Of a DNA stretch of 64,000 nucleotides, positions 25,201 to 37,200 are shown piece after piece. The notes beneath the pieces are model-generated. The model made no database searches and was not told where the DNA came from. It was given only the letters and a program-made list of their open reading frames with translations. The stretch spans positions 43,454,699 to 43,518,698 of the forward strand of contig CM053272.1 in the NCBI GenBank assembly GCA_028583415.1, given 5' to 3'. This stretch comes from Protea cynaroides. Its lineage: Eukaryota; Streptophyta; Magnoliopsida; Proteales; Proteaceae. How positions within the stretch are numbered: the stretch's first letter is position 1; every line of letters starts with the position of its first letter. Made by a program: the position numbers and the translations under genes.

Positions 25201-28200
25201 TAAAATGTTCCCATGGAAGGGAGCTCCGATTGGAGAATCGTATGTGCCGTGCTCCCTCACAGTCTCACTTCCTCAACAACCATCAATGGAAACTCAGAAA
25301 CTTAACCCCGCCTTCCGCTCCTCACACCCTACCGAATTTGATGTTCTATTGTCACTGCAACTTCGTTCTCTAGTTGTTTAATTGAACGATCTCGCGGACA
25401 CTGTTTCTTTACCATTCATCTCTCCCAAAAGAGAGTTTAGATACAAGAGCAAGACAATCCAAGATGATTGTTGCTATCCTCAAGGCAGGGAATCCACTGA
25501 TCAATTTAAGAGGTAATTTACTAAAAGGGAATCGCCTTCCAAAATGAGAGTCAAGGCAGATTTGAGAGGTATCAATAGATGGCTGTACACAAAAGGGGCA
25601 GAGAGTGCTGAAACCTCTTAAATTAAGTAAAGGGGAGTGAGAGAGAGAATAGCAAATGCAGTTACGGTAGGCTCCCAAAAAAAATATATTATATCTGAAT
25701 GCCTAGATTTTGTAGAAGGATCTGTAGAGTCTGCGACTGAGCAGGCAATGGATAAGGAGCTGCCCAAGATGGGTAACCAGGAATCCAAGAATCAGTTGAA
25801 GAATTGATGGTTTGGCCATGCCCCTACCCAAATGCAAAGACCCTTCATAAGGAGGTTGTGAAAATAGATTTCCAGCCCCAAAAAGTCGTGGAAGGGCAAG
25901 AGACATGCAGGAAGTCGCAGTGTAAGAATCATCAAGAGGATAAAAATTCCCCAACCTCTGTTTGCAATAATGACAGAAATCTAGAGGTCAGGATTCAGGG
26001 AGAGGGATGGTGGAAAAAACATCGCATATATGATCGGTGACGGTGAAAAAGAATGGGAAATTGAGATGAACTCTCTCTAACTTATAGGTGACGTCTCGTG
26101 GGAGACCTCCCGACAGCGTAGAATGATCCCACAAATGAAAGAAAGGATAGGTTTTGTCAAGCATTGGTTGCAAATCGCGTAATATCAATTTATCGGCCTC
26201 GTCATCTAAAGTGGTTTCCAATTGTTCGTAAATTCTCAGCTATATGGAGGACAACAACCACCACCACCACACCTATCTCTATCCCTCACAATGTCATCGT
26301 CTTCAATGGCAATGACGTCCTGGCGTCTCTGGCAGCTGCATTCCCTACCAGAGAACCGGACTTGCTTAGATTGTTGGAAGAAAAACCCATAGTGGGCGTC
26401 GTTGTCCTACGGAATCTTCATGTGCCTCGACTGTTTTGGCAAACACCAAGGCTTGGATGTCCATTTAAGCTTTGTCCGCTTGGTGATGATGGACTCGTGG
26501 TTCGAGCTCTAGCTGAAGAAGATGGAATTGAACCCAAGTGGCAACCATTATTCATGTTGCCTTGGAACTTGTTCTTGCTTACAATTTTCCCTCTTCGTGA
26601 GGCCAACTCTGTACCCTTTTTCTCTCCTCCATTATTTCATACCAAACCCAAAGTCATCTCCCCCCTTAAGTCCCACTTCTCTGCAAACCCCTTTTCTCAC
26701 GTCAGCCGCTAAACCTTATTTGTCCCTTAGATTTAATTCACCTGCCCTTTTTAGTTATCGGAAATTGGAGCTCTCTAAGCTCCTTTTGTTGAGTTCTCTC
26801 TCTCGGTTAAATTGACAGAGGAGTTGCAGAAGATGGAGTTGCAGGCAGAAGATGGAGTTGCAGGCAAACGATGGAGTTGCAGGCAGACAATGGAATTGGA
26901 ACAATTACAAAAAGCTATCGTTGGAGAAAAAGATGGAGTTCTAGCAGTTGCTGACATCTCGTTGGAGAAGAAGATGGAGTTGGAGAGACTTCTTTGCAAA
27001 AATCCCTAATACTCCAAAGTCTCCAACGACGCGATGGAAGAGAAAACAGAGAAACAAATGGAGAATTTTGGGAAATTAGTAACGTTATGTACAGTTTAGT
27101 GGAAGGTTATTTTCGTCAGACCAAAAAGTTTGTTAACACTGTTACTTTAAAGTTGTGAAGTGTAAGTCTAAAATGCATTAGGTAGTATTGCATATTAAAT
27201 GAATTTTCAACGAATTATCATGGGGAGGTTTGCTTAAATTTCCTTTATTTTATAGGATAGTCAGTTGATTGGCTATGATGTATGATGCAGAATGTTGTGC
27301 AATTAAGAAGTTTCATATAGATAAACTCAATGTAGTTGAGATGAGAATGTCTGGCAAAACTAGGAAGGATAAAGTTAGGAATGACCATATTAGAGCTGAT
27401 TTGGGAGTAGTTTTGATACATGATAAACTCTAATAAAGTTGTTTGAGGTTGCATGACCATTTTCAACGGAGACCTTTAGATCCTCCACAATGGAGTAGTG
27501 ATTTGATTAAGATTGAAGGAATTAAAAGAGCTAGGGCAGACGTAAAATGACTATAGGAGAGGTGGTGAGGAAAGACATGCATATTTTAGGCCTTGTACCA
27601 AGTATAACCTCGAATAGAGCTAATTGGAGGGTAAGGATCCATGTAGCCAACCCTATTAAGTTGGAATAAGACTGTGTCGTTGTCGTCGTCGTCGTTGTTG
27701 TTGTTGTTGTTGTAGCAGGAGAGAACATTCAGAATATGTGTTTGTATCAATATATGAAGTCTTTCTTCTCACTTCTTACTTCTCACCTCTCACCAAACTA
27801 AGCCATGCATTTATATTCAACATAATGTATAGCCACTTCATTATGTTTTTAAATACAACATGTAATGTTCTTTGCCTGTCATTATGTATTGCCTGCTACC
27901 ATGTGGCAGCATACCCTAATTTCAGCATGCCCTGAAACTACTGTATTACTCATTCCATTTCTGAAAGTTCTACCATAAGTATTAAATCTTACCCATTGGT
28001 GTGAGAAGAATTGTGCAACATCATGTAGAATCTGCTTCCTAAAGTCTTTATCTTTGGGGATTTTAGGTAGTGTTTGGTTATATAATATCTAGTGTCATGT
28101 GAATGGTATGTTGAGAGTTAGGACTTCCTTTGAAAGATTCACTGTTCTTTATTTATTTTTGTTAGAAGTCAACAAATTGGAATTAAAATATTAAAATGGA

Positions 28201-31200
28201 GAATACAAGTCAACTATTGGAAACACCCCCCTTGGGCAATGCCATCAGCAGGGCCCAATAGAGACCAACATAGAGTTAATCAAATCTATATCTAGGTTTA
28301 TGGGATACATCCCACATGACCTCTCTAGCTACAAAATCTGGACAAGATGTCCAAAGAAAAGATCTCTCTCAAAAGCTGATCTTTTAGCCAATCCATCTGC
28401 AACTGTGTTTATCTCTCTGCAGCAATGACTGTATCTCATAGAACATCCTGTACAATCATGTGATATTGCCCTCCATTCCTGCTCAACAGTCCGTGGCAGT
28501 TTATTGCTTCTTAGTGACGAAATTACTGAGCCTGAGTCACTTCCAATCCATATTTTAGTAAACCCCATCTTCCTTGCCTGTTGCAGCCCCCTTATAACTC
28601 CTCTATATTCAGCCATAAAATTAGTTAATACACCTAGGTATTGTGCATATGCTAATAGGACTCTACCAGAGCAACCTCTAGTAACGCCTCCTGCTGCTGC
28701 CTCACCTGGATTGCACAGACTGCATCCATCACTGTTTACTTTGCACCATTGTGTTGGAGGAGGACGCCAATATAGTTCTGTGATTTTCCTCCTTTCCCCA
28801 GCCTTTGTTAAGAGATGCAAGTCTTGTACTAGTTGGATGTCCTTAACTGTAGATACGAACATGGATTTACCACTGATAGATCATGAATACTCTGCTTGAT
28901 CCATTTGCCAGCTACAGAATAAAACGTCTTCATATTTCTGTAATAGCAATTATTCTTGTAACACTGAATGCATGATAGAACTATGAACAAAAGTTGATCC
29001 CAAATCTCCTTCTAAGGTACTATACAATTCTTCCTCTGCCACCAATCATATTACTCTTCAGCTGTTTGCTTTGTTGACCATTGTAGCCCAATAGTCCTAC
29101 GGTACCCTTCCATAATACATTAGTAAACTTATAACTAATGAAAACAAGATCAAATGATTCCACATATTCCCTGCATAGGTGACATCTTGAAGCCATTGCT
29201 ACTTGTTTACATTGCAGCAAATCATCCATCAGCAAATGTATCATATAATGTTGCATTGAAACTGCTTTTAGTGCTTTATGAATGTTCTTCTTTTTGAAGT
29301 ATGAACACTATCAAAATCCTAAACCTTCATCATTTGTTTTCATTTACTTTAAGTAATGTGGGTAGGGCCCAAACTATTTTTCCAAGTGTGCAGGTTGATG
29401 TGAGAAATAGAGAAAACATAACTTAATTGGCATTATAGTCTTCTCTAATCACAGAAAATTGTACACCCGCTCATTCCTGTTAGAACCGCTTATCCTAAAA
29501 GCTTGAGCTGTTAAGTAAGGGCCACGACAATGTATATCAACTCAACACCCCCCGGCACGTGTAGGCCTGTACACGCACGACCTTGCATGTGACATGCACT
29601 CACAAAGAAACATCATCACGGGCACCTAAGGGAAAAGTGTCGGGAATACCCCTTTGCACTTTGCAGGGTTCAAACTCTCGACCTCCCTACTCTGATTCCA
29701 TTGGTACAACCAATTATACTAAAAGCTCGAGCTGTTAAGTAAGGCTACAACAATGTATGTCAACTCAACATTTCCACGTAGGCGTTTCCTTCCTATCAAA
29801 GGGCAGGCGTTAAAACATAAACTTGGGGATTGAATTAAAAACAGTAATTCAACAACTGAATAAAAAAACTACCCTTGCCGCACAAAATAAAAAATGGAGT
29901 TCAATGAGAAACATATGTGACCACTTTGAACGAATGAATTTGGACTGTGAGCTCCATGGTTAGAGTAACTTATGAGTGCCTGCACCTTGACCTGTTTTTT
30001 TCTATGTGAAGGAGTGATGTTAATTTGTTATTGTAAGTTGGTTTATGAAATGCGATTGCAATGATTTTCATTTAGAAGTGGAGGATCCGTTTTGTAGCTT
30101 GAAAAATTAAGCATTATTGTGAAATTGATGGAAAAATACAGGCCAATCTCACTGAATTGGAGGCTAAAGGAGCTGAAAAGTAACTCCAGTTTAATGGATT
30201 ACTAGGGTTCCTGTCTGAAGCAGCGTTCTCTATTGAGAATTTTGTTGAGGATGAGGAGCACAGAATTAGGACTTCATGAGTAAATGGATTTTTTAACTTA
30301 TGGAGGGGACGATTAAAGTTTCAGAACTGTATTCCAACACTCTACGCAAACTAATTAGGCAAACCTGAAATTAATCCATGATATTATAAAACCAAGGTTT
30401 AAAATCTTGGTTCTTGGAGGCGTCTCGGCCTCTTGGAAAACTAAGATCTCGCCGAGACAGTGTAAAAGTAACTTTGTTTTGCTCATGATGATATAATCTG
30501 AAGTAGCAGTTGATAAGAGAAATTAGATTTCTGTGACAATTAATGGTACCAGACTAAACTTGAAGAGAAGCGTGAGGCTTGATCGTGTGAAAGAAGGATT
30601 GTGGTTGTACACCCATAGTTCGAAATCTCGGTTCTCGAGGGTGTCTCGACCCTTGAGAAAACCGAGATTACCGAGATCTCGATCTCGAGATATCGGCGAG
30701 AACCTGCCGAAACTCCCAGAGGGTAAAAATGGGAGTTTCGACAGGTTTTTTTTTATGGTTTAAGCCATTTTTTGCTGTTTTAAGTCCATTTTAGAGCCAT
30801 TTTAAGGTTATATATTGCAGGAAAATACTTATTCAACATATATAAACACATTTGAAGCATAAAAAGTAATCACATTATCGAAAAATCATACATTCATAAA
30901 TCATAAATCCCACAAAATAGGATAATTTATAAATACTCATTATATGAAAAACTTAAATACTCAAAATGAAATAATACATTCCCATTAGTCCATCTCAATG
31001 TCTAATCATATGTAGAGTGGCGTGCAGGTTCCATCTGATCAGATTGACTTTGCTGAAGAAAATATATCTCGGTTTGATAAACAAAATCCTACCACGACAT
31101 CCTTCGGCTATAGAAGGTCTGGTAGTCTTCCACATATTTCTCATACACATGATTCGGGAAGTTTCTAAAGATACCCAACCTTGGATACAATTCACTATAA

Positions 31201-34200
31201 TGTGGAGTAAAGTGAGCATATATTGGCTGGTGTGGGGGCGTGGTTCTTTGCAAATTTGGGACTGAAAAGAGACTGTCCACAAAGTTTGAGCCAGTTTGTG
31301 ATGTAGCATTACTAGTATCAGCGGAATAATCATATGCACTTCCCATCATGCGGTCATCATCACCGGAATAAGAACCGTACGCCGAAGTGGTGCCAAATCC
31401 ATGAGCACTCTGCTGCCCCTGCTCCTGTCCACTGCTACCCTCAATACTCAGTCCTCCAAAACTTGTAGACATGTTATCAATTTCAACATCAGGCATAATA
31501 TCAGGATCAGGAACGATGTCAAAGAAACGATCTTCTTCTTCTTCCACTGGTTGCAAAGGGCGTTCCCTTTGACGAGACCTACGTGTATACCCAGTCGTAG
31601 GCCGTGATGAAGATGCGCGTCCACCATGATCTGGATCCTGTGTAGCGTGTGTATACTGACTCTCACCGGTCCATCTAATAATGGGTACAGTCGGTCTAGG
31701 ATCACCACCACCACCCTTTCACCACCACCACTACCATCATCACCACTACTATCAGAAGTTGACCAGCCACTTTGATCCATTGTATCATTATCGCCTTCTG
31801 AGTCACTACCAGTACCAGCTGAGGGGTCAAACGGTCTAGCAACTGTGCGTGTACACGACCTTCATCCGAGGACATAAACCGCTCGAGATTAGTACCCATC
31901 GGAGCAGACACAGTGGGGTCGGGCATCCCACTAGGCTCATCCATCACTGGAACTGCTCTGTCTCTCACCCATTCCACATAGGGATCCTCTTCATCTGAAG
32001 ATAGTTGGAAGACGTCAGCTAGCTATATCAGCTCTTGTTCATTTCTTTGTACAAATTTCAGGCATTGTACCCTCAGTCTCATGTTGTAATGGGCGTAGAC
32101 CAAGTCATTTAGCCGTTGAGAGCCCAATTTATTCCGCCTCTTTGAATGGATAAGGGAGAAAGTACTCCAATTTCGCTCACACCCAGATGCGGAACATGTC
32201 TGAGATAGGACTTTGATTGCAATTCTCCTCAACTCAGCTGCATGCTCGCCATACAACAACCATCACTCAGTTGCACAAGATGAAGAACACATTTCAATAC
32301 ACATATTAAATAAGATATTTTACTTGAAAATTTCAATTTCCATAATTCCATACCAGGATCGGTCTTATCTCGTCTAGCCACTGCAGCGGGAGTTCCAAAA
32401 CTCCCAAGAGCATCTCTGAACGTTTTCGTCTACACCCATTTCAAAATTTATAACCATTAGCCATTGTAATATGTGGATATTCAAATAATTCAGCACTTAA
32501 ACCATACAACTCACCTCCAGATTGACCAGTGCTTGTACAGTATAATCTGGCACCAATTTTGCCACAACATCTTTTACCGCACCGATAAGGTCAGAATTGA
32601 GCCCAAGCACATGTGAATATTGGTACTTGGGGTTCAAATAGTATGCTGCAAAATATGAGTCGCTAGATTAAAATAGAGTACCAACTATTAAGAGGAACTA
32701 AATTAAAGACATTATTAAATATGCTCACCAGCCTTATGCAATGGGTGCATCAGCTGACTCTCCCATCGATCTTTGATAATCTTCACAAAATGTTTGTTTC
32801 TACGTGGAAGCACAGTTTTTATACGGTCCTTCAACATATCCATAGCAGCATATAAATGTGGCATGGTGGGCTGGAATGCTGTATCCACTAATCTCAGCAC
32901 TTTCACTACTGACTCCAGAATTTTGACTACATCCTTCAGTGTTCTCCAAAATTCCTCTGAAGCTATAGTAGTCTGTGCTTGAACCCCAACAGGAGAGCTG
33001 GACTCCCTCCACCCAAACCAGTCCTCAGAAGCAAACATCAATCTGAGGCCTACCATCTTTGCCTGAAAGCTCTTTAGTGCTATGTAGTTGGTAGCAAATC
33101 TAGTAATGTCGGGTCTTACCAAGTCCCTCCATATTTCTCCCTCAGCAAGTTTAAAGAATAGCCATGGTTGTATACAAATGTTGTCACCTGGCGTGGTTGT
33201 TCAACCACTTGCTTTACTTTTTAGATCTTGCCCATGTCCTTCAACATCAAGTCAATGCAATGGGCAGCACATGAAGTCCAAAAAAGGTTATAGTTAACCA
33301 TCATCATCTCTCCTGCCTTCTTGTAGTTGCTGTCATTGTCTGTCACAATTTGCACCACATTTGTAGCACCAACTTCATCTACCACTATCTGTACCAATCC
33401 ATAGATGTAGTTAGCATCTTTTGTGCATGCAGATGCATCCACAGACTTCAAGAATGATGTCTTCCCATCACTGTAGACTATGAAGTTGATGATGGATTTT
33501 CTAGTGGGACCAGTCCAACTATCACACATTATAGTGACCCCATATGCACCCCAATTATTCTTTAACCCTTCTATCCATACTTCTTACTCTTTTTTAATTT
33601 TTGGGAGATAAACATTCATCATTTCATATGGAGTGGGGGCTTTAACACCAGCCTGAGCAACTGCATCAAAGAAAGGCTTGCATCAAAGAAAGGCTGATAG
33701 TATGGGCCACTATTGGCATTTGTTGGGATACTATTATAGATAGACCACCTAGCAAAGGCATCCCCAATAAATTCTTTTGTACCCTTCCAGTTCCACATAC
33801 TCTTCAATCTCTTCTGTTTGGCGTCAGCTTTTCTAAAATCTGCTGGATCCTGCTGTAGAATCTCTACATAATCCTCATCCCTAGCAGTAGGTGGTGGTGC
33901 CTGGGGTTGTGCTCTAGTACTTTTTGATCTTCTAAACATGGAAGCCAACCCTCCCTTACTTCGTGTTTGTGGTTCTTCGGGCTGCTGAAATGATCTACTG
34001 CCACCTGCCCCTAGGGTTCTTTGCCTCAACCTTTACATTTCCATCTCATGGCTGACTTTACTAGCCATTGTTGCCCGTCTCAGATCTCTGGCTTCTTCTT
34101 CAGTCAAACCCCTGGTATCTAGACCATCATCATCTGAACTATCATCATCCAAACCACGCACTGTACCTCGGATTGCTTCCTCAAATTGTTGTTTACTTTT

Positions 34201-37200
34201 TTCTTTCTCTGCCCTTCTCTGCTGGCCTCCCTTCATCTGTGCAGCTATGACCCTGGTAATCTCTACAGGAACTATATCACACTTTGCCCCGTCTGTTGAA
34301 ATCCCACTCAAGTGTTGCTTAAGTCTGGTAATCCCACCAGACATAAGCTTCTTCCCATAAAATTTGCATTGGGTCTTCTTTCTATCACCGTCAATGGCGG
34401 TACAATACTGCCAAGCCATGTCAGTACGACCAACATCACTACCTCCCTCACGAGAACCCGAAGCAGCCATAATATTTAGAACGAGACACTGTTACATAAG
34501 ATGATAAATAGAGAAATTTAAATCAATAGATTTACATTAATAAAACTTAAAATTGAAGAACATAAAAGCATCAAATATGCGAATACAACTCAAAACACAT
34601 TGAAATTACTTTTCAAAATTTTAAAACTATGTTACAAGAAAACAGAATATTTTTCCTAATTTTCCATAATTATTTAGATATTATTAATAATTTTGGATAT
34701 TAAATAAAAATAATTTATTTTTCGAAAAATATAATCCGACAACATGAAACCGTAGATTGGTCAATGATGTTCAACATATATTATTTTGAACACCAATAGA
34801 TAAATATTAATATTTTTTACTAATTTTTTATTACTGAAAAATAGAATTTATTAATAAAAAATTCATAAAAATAAAAATATGTACAGAAAAAAAAATTGAA
34901 ACCGTGACTGCGTAGATCGGCCAACGATGTTCAACATATATTATTTTGAACACCAGTAGATAAGTATTAATATTTTTTTTATTAATTTTTTATTGCTGAA
35001 AAATAGGATTTATTAATAAAAATAAAAATATATACAGAAAAAAAAAACTGAAACAGTGACCGCGTAGATCGGCCAACGGTGTTCAACATATATTATTTTG
35101 AAAGTAAACTAATTAATATTTAAGAAATGTATTTTTTATTTTTTTAAACAAAAAATAAAATAAATATATATATATATATACAGAAAAAAAAATGAAACCG
35201 TGGCCGCGTAGATCGGCAAACGGTGTTCATCATATAATATTTTCAACACCATCTAATTAATATTTATCATATTTTTTTAATTTTTAATTATTGGAAAATA
35301 TATTTTTTTAATAGAAAATCAAAAAAAAAAATATATATGCAAGAAATTAATTTCGAAAGGATGAGGTTGTAGATCGGCCTAATGACTCTCACATATATAA
35401 ATTTCATGATGAACCAACATGTATTGAACATATTCATGTAAAAAAGTAAGTTTTAGGGAAAAAAACCATACCTCAAACCTTAGATTTGCAAAGAATAGGT
35501 CAAAATGAGCCTCCAACAGCACTTTGATGGAGAGATTTGCAAAGAACAGAGGTTTTTGAACCTTAGATGCAACGTTGGAGAAGAAGGAATGGAGGATAAG
35601 AAGAAAACAGAAGGAAATTCAGAAGAAAAATGAGTCTCGGTCAAGATCTCGACCGAGACTCTTATAAAATAACTTGAACCAGTTTGAAACTGGTCGAGAC
35701 CCAGTTTTGAACCAGGTTCTCGTCTCGACCCTTTCGAGACTACCGAGAAGGGTCGAGATTCTCGTCTCGACCCTTCTCGGTCAAGTTTTAAAACTATGCG
35801 TACTCCAGGAAATTTTCTCCAAGGCATAAGGCCCTAGTGTAAAGTAGTCAGGTCATAAGTATTAGAGTGGTTTACCAACTCATGTTCTTTTTTGCCCCTC
35901 TACCTTGCTTTTGGGGAAATGCATAAAGTTCTGTTGAGTTTTAGGGTGGACTTCTAACAGTTTTTTTTTTTTTTTTATTATTTTTTTTTTTATTTCCTCC
36001 TTCCCCCCCTTGCTTTTGTGGGAAAACACAAAAAGCTCTATTGATTGTGCGTAACTAATTGTTAATGGTGCCTTAGTTTCCACACTATGGATTGAAAAGG
36101 GCGAGCAAAGCTATGATGGAGATGTGTGTCATAGTTAAGTCTGATTATCTCAGGTTTTGTGAAGAAATGTATTATGAATCACCAAAACTTGGTCCAATAA
36201 AACAAACTTATTCTTATAGAAAATCTCATGATGTTCGACACCTCATCTCATAGAGCTAAAAGATGAAATTCCCCAAAGGTCTTGTAATGTATTGTTTAAG
36301 AGATTAATTACCAAGTGAGCTTCCCACACAATGATAATCTAATCAGATGATTGAAGAGTTAAAAAAAAAACCACAACAAAGGGATTGTCAAAATCGTGCG
36401 TTAGACAATTCACGTGCACTTACCATCCATTTGTTTTAGATTTTAGAAATCTTATTTCTACTTTATCGTTTAACGACCCATTATCCAAAGAAGTTCCCCT
36501 AGAACTTCTTGGATCATCTGTGAACGGTACTTTGCATATTGGTTTAGCTTTATTCGATTTTTTCTTTTTGATCGCATGACTCTTTCTTTTTTAAACCATC
36601 ATTCATTTTCAAAAGAAATATGTAAGTAAAAAATGAAACCGTGGAAATAGAGAGACCCGCGGCCATCCATAAAGACAACGAGCTCAGCGAAAAATGCTCC
36701 TCTTCTTCTGAAATATCAATGGACAGCAAGCTCAATGAAAAAATGCTTCTCTGATCCGGTTCCTCCACCACTGCGAACCCTAGTTAGATTCAGGCATGAT
36801 ACACTTTTTAGTTATTGGGACTTTGGGAGAACCCAAATACTCTCTTTGAGATATGTGAAACAACTCTCAGAGATCTTTTTCCCTTTTGGAAGATATAGGA
36901 GCAAAACAATCAATCTATTGATATTGGAAGACCCAAAAGATTCTTGCAATGTATCATTTCCGGGTCCAATGGAATTCATAGGTAACGGAAGAAGCCCCAC
37001 CAAATAGAATTTTTTTTCTTCTTTCGACCATATTTCGATTGTTAATTGTCCACCCTTTCCAAGTGTGATTTCTTTGTGTTATGTATGGCCGTGCCTAAGG
37101 GCATTATCGTTTGAAGTAGATTCTTTTTTTTAATCAATCAAAACCCCTTCCCAAACTGTACAAGCTTCTTCCAAAGCATACGGCTTTCTAGATGTATATG

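Larger units (their letters stand above)
30614..35798 (-). mobile_element. hAT transposon (former autonomous element), 5185 bp
   Basis: The element starts CATAGTT and ends AACTATG, short inverted ends of hAT type, with TCTCGG/GGTCGAGAC-rich subterminal regions on both sides. The flanks TGTACACC (30606-30613) and CGTACTCC (35799-35806) match at 6 of 8 positions, an aged 8-bp duplication. It encodes a broken hAT transposase on the minus strand and carries an array of about 150-bp repeats near its transposase-start side. It sits antisense in SnRK2 intron 6. Confidence 0.85.

Noticed and set aside
26164..26712. 182-codon open frame inside the MULE as a real gene.
   Set aside because: It has no recognisable domain and no credible exon neighbours, and it includes a Thr run from a CAC repeat. 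Kept only as possible captured sequence.
28504..28899. 131-codon plus-strand frame.
   Set aside because: It is the antisense shadow of the LINE RNase H domain, whose conserved residues are on the minus strand.
34740..35400. The 150-bp repeat array as centromeric or telomeric satellite.
   Set aside because: Only five diverged units, bounded by the hAT end and transposase start, so it belongs to the element.
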